From a virus, in the IMG/VR virus record IMGVR_UViG_3300050821_007188, positions 1 through 62,201 of that record: a stretch of 62,201 nt of DNA; one strand, written 5' to 3'. The translations under genes were made by a program, and so were the position numbers. The notes beneath the pieces were generated by a model that saw only the letters and a list, made by a program, of their open reading frames with translations, did not search any database and was not told the origin of the DNA. Below are positions 15,912 to 23,411 of the stretch, one piece after another. How positions within the stretch are numbered: the stretch's first letter is position 1; each line of letters starts with the position of its first letter.

Positions 15912-16058
15912 ACCACTACCGGCAGCGGAACAACCGGCATCGCCTGCCTCAACACCGGCCGCAAATTCATCGGCATCGAACGCGACCCCGGCTACTTCGC
16001 CATCGCCGAGAAGCGGATCGCCGAAGCCCGGTCTGCTCAACCGCTGTTCGCCTCCTGA
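15912..16058 (+). pseudogene. DNA methyltransferase C-terminal remnant
   Basis: Directly after the transposase stop, the frame reads [20 protein letters not shown] then [17 protein letters not shown] and ends in TGA at 16056-16058. This is the AdoMet-binding motif I and tail of a beta-class N4/N6 DNA methyltransferase, whose motif I lies at the C-terminus. The rest of the enzyme is absent and there is no start codon. Confidence 0.75.
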
Positions 16059-16081
16059 CCCGACGAAGGGCCGCCCACGCC

Positions 16082-16405
16082 ATGCACGACCACCCATTCC
16101 GCCGACACCTGGACGCCTTCCTGACGCTCCTATTCGGCGGCGCCTCTGCCCAGTCCTACCTCGGCCTGTTCTTTCAATGCGTCATGGCCATCGCCGCTGG
16201 TATCTCGGGATACGTGACCCTGAAGCGGTTCTTCTGGGATGCCGTGGACAGGGGGCGACGCGAGTCCGAGAACGCGAAGGATCGGGAGATCGCCAGGCTG
16301 AAGGCGGTGCTTGCCGTGGACGGGCCGAAACTCACGGTTGCCGATCCGATGGAAAATACACAAGTGTTGGATGCGGGTAAGGTGGAGAGGGCGGCGGGGC
16401 TATAA
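16082..16405 (+). CDS. Small membrane protein with charged tail
   Basis: This 107-residue protein has one or two membrane segments (about 13-26 and 28-47). A helical charged tail follows (RRESENAKDREIARLKAVL), a holin- or spanin-like plan. Function unproven. Confidence 0.55.
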   Translation: MHDHPFRRHLDAFLTLLFGGASAQSYLGLFFQCVMAIAAGISGYVTLKRFFWDAVDRGRRESENAKDREIARLKAVLAVDGPKLTVADPMENTQVLDAGKVERAAGL

Positions 16406-16424
16406 CCAAGAGGAGCGGCAGGGG

Positions 16425-16703
16425 ATGAGCGATCACCAATCGACCTTCGACAAACTCGTCTCGGCTATCCGCGACGAGGTACGGGCCGAGAAGTTCGACG
16501 CGGCGGGGCGGATTAAGGTGAGGATGAAGCGGCATTTCGTCTTGGGCTGCACTACCTATGTCGTCCGCTATTCGCCCGAAGGGGCCGAGTCCAACGACGA
16601 CGATATTGTGGAACAAGGCGAGACTCCGGCTGAGGCTTTAGGCCGGTTTATCATGAATCATCCCGAGTTGTTTCCGATCGAAGTGGACTACTCGGGTTCG
16701 TGA
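16425..16703 (+). CDS. Hypothetical protein
   Basis: This 92-residue soluble protein has an AGGAG site. MSDHQSTFDKLVSAIRDEV is helical, and the middle (RHFVLGCTTYVVRY) is beta-like. It lies just upstream of the terminase genes. Confidence 0.6.
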   Translation: MSDHQSTFDKLVSAIRDEVRAEKFDAAGRIKVRMKRHFVLGCTTYVVRYSPEGAESNDDDIVEQGETPAEALGRFIMNHPELFPIEVDYSGS

Positions 16704-16719
16704 GACTTGAGCGTGCGAT

Positions 16720-17127
16720 GTGTCCGAATACGTCACAGATGTCACACCTAGAAAAAAGGGCGATTGGCGATGGAAGTTTCTAGACTACTTGTCTAGGTCT
16801 TCATGCGTCAATGAGGCTTGTCTCGCCGCTGGCGTCAATCGTCGCAGGGTCTACAGGCATCGCGAGCGGTTCCCGAAGTTCCGCAAGGCTTGGGACGAGG
16901 CGCTGGTCATCGCGACCGAAGCCCTTGAGGCCGAGGCGCGGCTACGGGCTTTCGATCGATCTGACCCGGCGTCCGCCACGCTGATGATCTTTCTCTTGAA
17001 AGCCCACAAGCCCGACAAGTATCGGGAGAGCCCGAAGCCTACGCCCAGCCTGGCGAGCGGCGAACTGCCCAAACGCATAGCCATCCTCGGTGCCGATGGA
17101 AGACCCACGCAGAACGATTCCGGTTGA
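16720..17127 (+). CDS. terS: Terminase small subunit-like protein
   Basis: This 135-residue protein starts at a GTG. CVNEACLAAGVNRRRVYRHR is a helix-turn-helix, followed by DPASATLMIFLLKAHKPDKY, the typical end of many small terminase subunits. It would recognise the packaging site on phage DNA. It overlaps the large subunit gene by 38 bases, which supports the call. Confidence 0.8.
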   Translation: MSEYVTDVTPRKKGDWRWKFLDYLSRSSCVNEACLAAGVNRRRVYRHRERFPKFRKAWDEALVIATEALEAEARLRAFDRSDPASATLMIFLLKAHKPDKYRESPKPTPSLASGELPKRIAILGADGRPTQNDSG

Positions 17128-19453
17128 TATCCGCATAGCAGAAGCGCTAGAAGCCGGGACGCTGCCCAAACAGCTCATGTGCGACAGTCCGGCAGGCTGC
17201 ATAGCCGCCGAAACGAGGCTGTTCGACCCAACGACTGGCGAACATGTGCCGATTGGCGAATTGCATAGGTGCGGCATCGCGCCGATGGTGGCGACCCTCT
17301 ATGGGCCTCGGCGAGCGTCGGTGCCCTTTGTCAAGGGCGTGGCGCCGCTCTACCGAGTCACGCTAGAGACCGGCCAGTCATTTCTCGGAACGGCCGACCA
17401 TCTCATTCTGACGCCGGCCGGGTGGACTCATGTTGGCCGTGTGGACATCGGGGACGCGGCGCTCGCATCGCGGCCCATCCCTCTTCTGTCCAGGCCGGGC
17501 GCCGACCTTTCAGAGTCGCCGCAAGATGCTCGGCGTTCGTTGCAAATAGTTCAAGATTGTCGGGGGAGTTGTTCTGGCGGTCATCGTCCTTGTGATGCAC
17601 GACTTCGGCCGGAAGTAGTAGTCGCCCGATCATCCGCTCCATCACAAGACGGTGCTCCCGGATATATCCGTGCCGGTTTGCTTCGGGATGATCTGGCATC
17701 AAGATCAGGACGTACCCAGTCTTGTCGATCATTCGTCCGCCCTTCCATGCCGGGTTATTCTTTCCCGACTGATGGAATGGGGTTCGATCGAATCTGCGAC
17801 GATCAAGAAAACGACGGACGTCCGAGTGACTACAGCCTATGCGTCTCGCCATTTCCGAAAAGGATAGACCTTCGTTCGCCCATGCGCGAATCTTGTCGGC
17901 GTGCTGGTCGCAAATACTCGGCCGACCGCCGACCGACTTCATGCCGGCTGTCTTCAGTGCGTGGCGGACCTGCGCCATTGAACAGCAGGCGTCTGCCGCG
18001 ATTTCTCCCGTCTTCATGCCCGATTGATGGAGTTCCCGAACCCGCGTTTTCTGCTCTGTGGTCAGGTGTCGCACGCCCTTCGATGACATTGTGGTGTCCT
18101 CCTGAATGCAATTCTATCGTGCAGTGGGGACAGATCAAGAGCATCACGTACGAGCGAACTGATTCCTATTATGATTTGACTGTACCTGGGGCTGAGCATT
18201 ATCTTGCCGAGGGAATCTGGCATCACAATACTGGCAAAACCTACGGAATCCTCCGCGCCCTCCACTGCATCGCCGCCGATTATCCCAATCTTCGCATTCT
18301 CATTTGTCGCCAAACCCGCGCGTCCCTCACGGAATCCGTGATGGTGACGTACGAGGCGGAAACGCTGGTCGAGGATGCGGCCCAGTCGATCGCCTATGGT
18401 GCCTCACGCCGCACCCGCCAGAGTTACAACTATCCCAACGGCTCGACGATCGTCCTCGGTGGCCTCGACAAGCCAGACCGCATCCTGTCGACCGCCTGGG
18501 ACATCGTCTACGTCAACGAGTGCGTTGAGGTCCAGGAGGAAGCCTGGGACGCCCTCTGGGGCCGCCTTAACCGCCCCGGCCGCCCCTCGTGGCTCGGCTA
18601 CCTGATTGGCGACACCAACCCCGGCGACCCGGGCCACTACCTGAAGAAACGGGCCGACGCGGGCGAGATCGGGCGCTGGCAGGTCGATCATAAGGCCAAC
18701 CCCGCTCTATGGGATGGACGGGACTGGACGCCGGCGGGCAAACAGTATCTTGACTCGCTCGGCCGGCTCAGGGGCACGCGGCGCAAGCGGTTTCTTGAGG
18801 GGATTTGGGCGGCGGGCGAGGGTCAGTGGTTTGAGTGCTTTGGGGATGGCAATGTCACAACCGAAGCCGAATTCCATCCCAACTATCACGTCCATCTCGC
18901 GGTCGACTCAGGCGTCCATACTGGGGCCGTGTGGTTCCAGGTGCGAGGCGAAGGCGACGCCACCCGAATCACGGTCTTCGGCGATTACTACAGCTACGGT
19001 GTCCCGGCCTACGATGCGGCCCGGGCGATCGTGTCGCGGTCTCACGAGTTATGCCGGGGTCGAGTCGACCGCTCCACAACCGACCCAGCCGGCAAGGCAG
19101 CGAACGCGGTAGGACCGACGGTGCTCGGCGAGTACGCGCGGGCCGGGTTCAAGCCTGAATCGTGGCCGAGCTTTCCGGGCAGCGTTGCCGATGGCCTTGG
19201 CCTCATCAACTCATTCGTGGCGATCGACCCGCCGGCTCTGACCGTTCATCCGCGCTGCACCAAACTTATCGAAGCCTTCGCGAACTACAAGCGGGCGAAG
19301 CGGGCGGGGCAGTTCATTGATAGGCCAGAAGATCCTTGCCATCCACATGAAGACCTCTTGGATGCGTTAAGGGGCGGTCTTCAAGACAAGTTCCCGGAAG
19401 GACGCAGGCCAGCCTTGAACATTCAGCGTGTTCCAAGGCGATCGGTCATTTGA
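17090..19453 (+). CDS. terL: Terminase large subunit interrupted by an intein
   Basis: The 787-codon frame is a 443-residue packaging motor after removal of a 344-residue intein. The N-extein ends CDSPAG and the C-extein begins TGKTYGILRA, which rebuild Walker A (SPAGTGKT). WDIVYVNECVEV is the Walker B region. HLAVDSGVHTGAVWF, DPAGK and HEDLLDALRGGL mark the RNase H-like nuclease. The start is GTG 17090 or ATG 17096. Activity requires splicing, because the P-loop is cut in two. Confidence 0.93.
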   Translation: MPMEDPRRTIPVDIRIAEALEAGTLPKQLMCDSPAGCIAAETRLFDPTTGEHVPIGELHRCGIAPMVATLYGPRRASVPFVKGVAPLYRVTLETGQSFLGTADHLILTPAGWTHVGRVDIGDAALASRPIPLLSRPGADLSESPQDARRSLQIVQDCRGSCSGGHRPCDARLRPEVVVARSSAPSQDGAPGYIRAGLLRDDLASRSGRTQSCRSFVRPSMPGYSFPTDGMGFDRICDDQENDGRPSDYSLCVSPFPKRIDLRSPMRESCRRAGRKYSADRRPTSCRLSSVRGGPAPLNSRRLPRFLPSSCPIDGVPEPAFSALWSGVARPSMTLWCPPECNSIVQWGQIKSITYERTDSYYDLTVPGAEHYLAEGIWHHNTGKTYGILRALHCIAADYPNLRILICRQTRASLTESVMVTYEAETLVEDAAQSIAYGASRRTRQSYNYPNGSTIVLGGLDKPDRILSTAWDIVYVNECVEVQEEAWDALWGRLNRPGRPSWLGYLIGDTNPGDPGHYLKKRADAGEIGRWQVDHKANPALWDGRDWTPAGKQYLDSLGRLRGTRRKRFLEGIWAAGEGQWFECFGDGNVTTEAEFHPNYHVHLAVDSGVHTGAVWFQVRGEGDATRITVFGDYYSYGVPAYDAARAIVSRSHELCRGRVDRSTTDPAGKAANAVGPTVLGEYARAGFKPESWPSFPGSVADGLGLINSFVAIDPPALTVHPRCTKLIEAFANYKRAKRAGQFIDRPEDPCHPHEDLLDALRGGLQDKFPEGRRPALNIQRVPRRSVI
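17403..18089 (-). CDS. HNH homing endonuclease nested antisense in the intein
   Basis: This 228-residue protein is read opposite to terL. Residues about 9-50 and 52-100 are two helix-turn-helix modules (MKTGEIAADACCSMAQV; LSFSEMARRIGCSHSDVRRF). Residues 111-190 are an HNH_3-type nuclease: NNPAWKGGR, YIREHRLVM, VVHHKDDDRQNNSPDNLELF (His165/His166, Asn178) and AEH. AGGAGG lies 8 bases before the ATG (18103-18098), with TAGAAT farther upstream. Its end overlaps intein block B just after the TxxH histidine codon. Confidence 0.92.
   Translation of the reverse strand: MSSKGVRHLTTEQKTRVRELHQSGMKTGEIAADACCSMAQVRHALKTAGMKSVGGRPSICDQHADKIRAWANEGLSFSEMARRIGCSHSDVRRFLDRRRFDRTPFHQSGKNNPAWKGGRMIDKTGYVLILMPDHPEANRHGYIREHRLVMERMIGRLLLPAEVVHHKDDDRQNNSPDNLELFATNAEHLAATLKGRRPAWTEEGWAAMRAPRPRCPHGQHESTRPASE
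18087..18116 (-). promoter_or_regulatory. Promoter plus RBS cassette of the antisense HNH gene
   Basis: On the minus strand TAGAAT (18116-18111) is followed after 7 bases by AGGAGG (18103-18098), then 8 bases and ATG. The total geometry equals that of four cassettes at 53.1-54.2 kb, and the bases are very close to the one before 53851. Confidence 0.65.
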
Positions 19454-19462
19454 GGAGCAGCG

Positions 19463-19753
19463 ATGACGAACGAACAGGAAGACGCCATCGAAGCCGCCGT
19501 TGCGGACTACGAGGCGAAGTTGGCCAGGCACACCGCGTTACACGAGGCGTTACTGGCGGCCGAGCAGATGGCTAACGACGCGGCGTTCAAGCGGCAGGAC
19601 GCGGCCCGCAAAGTGGGCGACCTGATTCGAGAGGCCACTGGAGTCGATCTCGTTACGTCGTCGCCTGTCGTCGTGGTCGGCAGGATCGCTTACGGCTACC
19701 GAGCTGACCACAGCACGCCCGAGGGCAGCCTGTTCCGCCGCGAGATCGCCTAA
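19463..19753 (+). CDS. Helical hypothetical protein
   Basis: This 96-residue protein has an N-terminal coiled-coil-like helix (residues 1-60) and a beta end. GGAG precedes the ATG. Located between terminase and portal, a minor packaging or head role is possible. Family unknown. Confidence 0.65.
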   Translation: MTNEQEDAIEAAVADYEAKLARHTALHEALLAAEQMANDAAFKRQDAARKVGDLIREATGVDLVTSSPVVVVGRIAYGYRADHSTPEGSLFRREIA

Positions 19754-19787
19754 GCAGCCGAACCCCATTTCTCACGAAGGAGCTTTA

Positions 19788-20030
19788 ATGGCCACCGAAG
19801 CCTTGTGCCTCCGCGAACAAGTGGAATCGCTCGCCACCGAGTACGGCGCGAATTCCGTCCGAGCCGCCCTGGAGATGATCGAAGCCAGAGGCAACGGCGG
19901 CCGGGTCGTAACCATCAGCATGGACGCCGATGGTCGGAATGGCGTCATTACGCCCAACTTTGAAATGCCGAAGGATCTAGCCCGGGACGCACTGGCGATC
20001 ATGGGCCGCATGTCCACTTATCCCGTTTAG
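19788..20030 (+). CDS. Hypothetical protein
   Basis: This 80-residue protein follows AAGGAGC. The N-terminal half is helical, and the second half is beta-like (GRVVTISMDADGRNGVITP). Family unknown. Confidence 0.6.
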   Translation: MATEALCLREQVESLATEYGANSVRAALEMIEARGNGGRVVTISMDADGRNGVITPNFEMPKDLARDALAIMGRMSTYPV

Positions 20031-20043
20031 CGAGGGAGCCCCG

Positions 20044-20298
20044 GTGGACCCCGATTTTCTCGCCTGTCTTCAGTCCGAACCGGCCGCAGGCGCCGTGGAA
20101 CGTCTCGTCCTGAGACGGTTCACCAAGGCCCTCGCTTCTGATCGCGAGTTTATCGCCGCGGTCCAGGCCGACGACTACAGCCCCGAGCGTGGCGTGATCT
20201 ACAGCGGGGCACGTGGTTCGGGTGAGCTTCTCGGTGCCGTGATGGACGCTCGGGCGATCGTCGTTGGTCGCTCGGCACACGAACCAATCAGTCTCTAG
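20044..20298 (+). CDS. Hypothetical protein
   Basis: This 84-residue protein starts at GTG behind GGGAGCCCC. It is mostly helical (VERLVLRRFTKALASDREF). No family is recognised. Confidence 0.55.
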   Translation: MDPDFLACLQSEPAAGAVERLVLRRFTKALASDREFIAAVQADDYSPERGVIYSGARGSGELLGAVMDARAIVVGRSAHEPISL

Positions 20299-20309
20299 GA
20301 GTGCATTCG

Positions 20310-20444
20310 ATGGCCATCCCGAAGAAGCCCAGCAAGTCCAAGCCGCCCACGAAGACGGGCAGCCCGCCGAACCGCAAGTTCGCCCCGAAGGCGCCAGGTG
20401 GCGGCAAGACGCCCCCGCCCGACTACCGTCCGAAGAAGGGCTGA
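20310..20444 (+). CDS. Lys/Pro-rich 44-residue peptide
   Basis: MAIPKKPSKSKPPTKTGSPP begins a disordered, very basic peptide with Gly and Pro and no membrane part. TAGGAGT precedes the start. Similar small basic proteins beside portal genes may bind DNA, but that is a guess here. Confidence 0.5.
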   Translation: MAIPKKPSKSKPPTKTGSPPNRKFAPKAPGGGKTPPPDYRPKKG

Positions 20445-20722
20445 GGCAAGAGCGGGACCGCCAGGATCTCGTCGGGTCCGCCAGGGCACGAGACCGCGAA
20501 GTACCGCGTGCCGCCCACGGTGATTTCGGGATGAGTTGTGCTCGTGCCAGGCGATCTGTTGCGGATTGCTCTGGCGAGCGATCGCTTCGCCTTGAACGTG
20601 GCATTGACTCGCTTCGCCCTCGCGGTTTGGGCCGCACCCATCACCTCCGTGGCGTCCCGCTGCCGACAGCAGGCGACCTCGTAGCGGTCTGCCAGCAACT
20701 TGAGATCCGCGTCGTCCATCAC
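20423..20722 (-). CDS. Leftward moron-like protein
   Basis: This 99-residue basic protein has a helical first half (DLKLLADRYEVACCRQRDATEV) and beta end (EITVGGTRYFAVSC). AAGGAG lies before GTG 20722 or ATG 20719, and TAGAAT (20763-20758) is a likely -10. It stands against the direction of the late operon and converges on the Lys/Pro peptide. Function unknown. Confidence 0.65.
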   Translation of the reverse strand: MMDDADLKLLADRYEVACCRQRDATEVMGAAQTARAKRVNATFKAKRSLARAIRNRSPGTSTTHPEITVGGTRYFAVSCPGGPDEILAVPLLPQPFFGR

Positions 20723-20786
20723 TGATTGACTCCTTCGGGCATCGTTCGCCCGCCTCCATTCTACCCAAGTCTGAGCATCCCCTTTG

Positions 20787-22535
20787 ATGCAGTGGCCGAA
20801 GAAGAAACCCCGGCTCTACTTCGGCCCCGCGCCCGAACCGGCGGCGGGTGCCGGCGCACTCGGCGACGCCGATGCTGAGGTCGTGCGCCGTCGATCTCCT
20901 GAGTGGAACGAGCACCAGCTGCGGTGGCGGTGGCTACTCGATTCGCTGGAGGGTGGCGAGCGATATCGGCAGGCTGTCTACGGATACGACATCCGCGGCC
21001 TGCCCGTCCGCAACCTGATCCGGCACAAGCGGGAGTATCCGCTGCCGTCGGATTCGGCCCTGTCCAACGTCTACGCGCTGCCGAATGGCATCGCCAGCGG
21101 GGCGCCGGGGGCCGTGGGGTCTGATCCCGCCGCCCTTGCGACTGACGATGACTACGAGCTTCGCCGCGCCCGGACCCCCGTCCCCACGTTCCTTGGCGAG
21201 ACGATCGAGACGCACGTCTCGCGGATCTTCGCGCGGGAGGTCAACCGGGACGGCCCGCCTGAACTGATCGAGTGGTGGGGCGATGTCGATGGCCGCGGCA
21301 CATGCATCGACGATTGGATTAGCGATGAGGTCGGTCCGCTGCTTCTAGCACTGGGCCAACTCGATATCTACTTTGACCATCCAAAGGCACCGGACGGCGA
21401 GAAGGTCGAGAATCAGGCCGATGTCTTGAGGTTGGGGCTGTCCCGGTGCGTCGCCTCGTACATCCTGCCCGAGAACATGCTCTGGTGGTGTCTGGACGAC
21501 CGGGGCCGCTACCGCGAGTGTCTGGTGCGGGAGTTCCCGGACGGCGGGGACGCTCCGATGCCGGGCGCACCCATCGCCCCGTCCCACACCTCTCGCGTGT
21601 TCTTCCGCCATTGGACGGCTACCGGGTGGACGCTCAGGGATGCGACGGGGCAAGTTCTCGAAACGGGGGCGCATGCGTTCGGTCGCGTGCCGATTGAGCG
21701 GATCTTCGACCGACGCAAGCCCCGCTGCAAGAACGTGGGCATGAGCCGGTACGAGGCCATCGCGGAGATCCAGCGCGAGTTCTACAACCGCGACTCCGAG
21801 CTTGTGCTGTCCGACTCCCTCCAGGCCCACCCGCTCCTCCAAGGCCCCGAAGACTACTGCACGGCCGATGGCGAGATGCCGATCGGTCCCGGCTTCATGC
21901 TCCCCATGAAGAAGACGGGTGCCGGGACGGATCATTCTTACCACGGGTTTGAGTACGTCTGCCCCGACAAGGACGCCGCGGAGTCGATCCGCAAGAATAA
22001 GAGCGACCTTCGCGATGAGGCGGATCGGTCCGGCAAGTTGACGAAGCCGGCGGGCAGCGCTGGCACAACGGGTAAGACCGTCGGCCAGTCGGGCGTTTCC
22101 AAGTGGATCGACAAGGACGACGGCAACGACCTCCTGGGCAAACTGGCCAAGGTACTGGGGCGCTTCGAGAACACCTGTGCGGACCTTGCCCTTCTCGTGC
22201 TGAACGAAGGCCGCGAGTCAGACGTCGAGATTAAGATCGATTATCCGGCTGAGTTCGACCTGTTTAGCCTGGACGAACTGCTGGACGCCACGGCCTCATT
22301 CCAGGGGATCGCGGCGAAGTCCGGCATGGCCCCCGAGGTCGAATCCGCTCTCATGCAGGCGATCATTCGCCGGGTTCTTCCCGGTAAAGAAGACGCCGTG
22401 TATGCCGCATACGACGCGGAAATCCGGGCGTTGATTGATGCCCGCGCGACCGCCGCCGCCCAGACCGCCGAAGAGACCGCGAACGGCGGACCTGCTATGC
22501 AGATGGGCGACACATTCTCAACTGCTGTTGACTGA
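20787..22535 (+). CDS. Portal protein
   Basis: This 582-residue protein is of portal length, with typical features: N-terminal RWLLDSLEGGERYRQAVYGY, TPVPTFLGETIETHVSRIFA, RYEAIAEIQREFYNRDSELV and a C-terminal helical domain (LGKLAKVLGRFENTCADLAL). It resembles DUF4055-type portals. It would form the dodecameric DNA channel at the head vertex. The start is ATG 20787 without a clear ribosome binding site; TTG 20784 is the alternative. Order terminase-portal-scaffold-capsid supports it. Confidence 0.85.
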   Translation: MQWPKKKPRLYFGPAPEPAAGAGALGDADAEVVRRRSPEWNEHQLRWRWLLDSLEGGERYRQAVYGYDIRGLPVRNLIRHKREYPLPSDSALSNVYALPNGIASGAPGAVGSDPAALATDDDYELRRARTPVPTFLGETIETHVSRIFAREVNRDGPPELIEWWGDVDGRGTCIDDWISDEVGPLLLALGQLDIYFDHPKAPDGEKVENQADVLRLGLSRCVASYILPENMLWWCLDDRGRYRECLVREFPDGGDAPMPGAPIAPSHTSRVFFRHWTATGWTLRDATGQVLETGAHAFGRVPIERIFDRRKPRCKNVGMSRYEAIAEIQREFYNRDSELVLSDSLQAHPLLQGPEDYCTADGEMPIGPGFMLPMKKTGAGTDHSYHGFEYVCPDKDAAESIRKNKSDLRDEADRSGKLTKPAGSAGTTGKTVGQSGVSKWIDKDDGNDLLGKLAKVLGRFENTCADLALLVLNEGRESDVEIKIDYPAEFDLFSLDELLDATASFQGIAAKSGMAPEVESALMQAIIRRVLPGKEDAVYAAYDAEIRALIDARATAAAQTAEETANGGPAMQMGDTFSTAVD

Positions 22536-22597
22536 CGGAGCCGCGTGGTTCCGACGACCCCGCGGGTAATCCCGCGTCTATCCAGGATGCCTCACTG

Positions 22598-23353
22598 ATG
22601 ATTCGCCTCAGCCCCGAAGCGGGCGAGGGTGGTGGTTCGCCCACGCCCGCCCCCGCGCCGACCAATGCGACCCAAGCCATGAACCCGATCCCCGCACCCG
22701 CAGCCCCGCAGACCGTGGCCATCCCCGTGGACCAACTCCAGCACTTCCTCGGCCTGGAGCGGAAGCTCGGCGAGATCCGCCAGGCGGAGAACGCCAAGGT
22801 GGAGGCTGCGGAGCGGGAGAAGAACCTGGCCCTCGCAAAGAAGGGCGACGTCGAGAAGGCCCTGGAGCAGTCCGAGACCCGGTGGCAGACCAAGCTCGAC
22901 GAGGCGAACGGCAAGTTCGGCTCGCTGGAGTCCGAGTATTACGGCGAAGTCCTCCAGCGAACGATCGCCGATGGCCTGCCGGCCGAGCGGTTCCACAACG
23001 GGTTCATGTTCGCCACGGCGCGGAGCCTGATCGCGCAGTCCCTGGAGATCGCACGCGACACCGCCGGCAATCTGGTGGTCCGCGAGAAGGGCACGTTCCG
23101 CCCCGCGAAGGATGTGATCGCCGAGCGTCTAGCCTCGGCCGATTTCGCCCCGTTCCTGAAGCCGGCCACGACAGGCGGCGCGGGCGGTGGCGGCAAGACC
23201 CCCGAGCCGGTCAAGCCGGCGGAGACGGAGCAGGGGACTTTCCTGGATCGAGTCCTGGCGGGCGAGAAGATGCGCTCCGCCGCGGTCTCGGCCGGCGGCC
23301 ATGCCGCCGGAATGGGTGTCGGCCTCAGCGGTCGCTACGCCCATCGCAACTGA
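22598..23353 (+). CDS. Scaffolding protein
   Basis: This 251-residue protein has a disordered Pro/Ala N-terminus. A coiled coil follows (about 48-110, with LGEIRQAENAKVEAAEREKN and KALEQSETRWQTKLDEA), then a conserved-looking central helix region and a Gly-rich tail. It lies directly before the capsid gene. This is the plan of phage scaffolds, which shape the prohead and leave. Confidence 0.8.
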   Translation: MIRLSPEAGEGGGSPTPAPAPTNATQAMNPIPAPAAPQTVAIPVDQLQHFLGLERKLGEIRQAENAKVEAAEREKNLALAKKGDVEKALEQSETRWQTKLDEANGKFGSLESEYYGEVLQRTIADGLPAERFHNGFMFATARSLIAQSLEIARDTAGNLVVREKGTFRPAKDVIAERLASADFAPFLKPATTGGAGGGGKTPEPVKPAETEQGTFLDRVLAGEKMRSAAVSAGGHAAGMGVGLSGRYAHRN

Positions 23354-23411
23354 TCCCTGTTCCGTTCCATCACCACTTCGGCTGAATTGCCGATTCGGAG
23401 GCTGAAAAGCC

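Larger units (their letters stand above)
17198..18229 (+). mobile_element. TerL intein carrying an antisense HNH gene
   Basis: The first residue is Cys (codon 17198-17200). Block A is CIAAETRLFDPTTGEHVPIG. Block B contains GTADHLILTPAGW with the TxxH motif (intein Thr65-His68). Blocks F and G are YYDLTVPGAEHYLAEG and IWHHN, then Thr as +1 residue. The splicing parts add up to roughly 130 residues, the size of a mini-intein. The roughly 215 codons between them are not a known in-frame endonuclease but the reverse complement of an HNH gene. Confidence 0.92.

Noticed and set aside
17510-18110. In-frame LAGLIDADG or HNH endonuclease in the sense intein
   Set aside because: No such motif is found in the sense frame; the insert only makes sense on the reverse strand.
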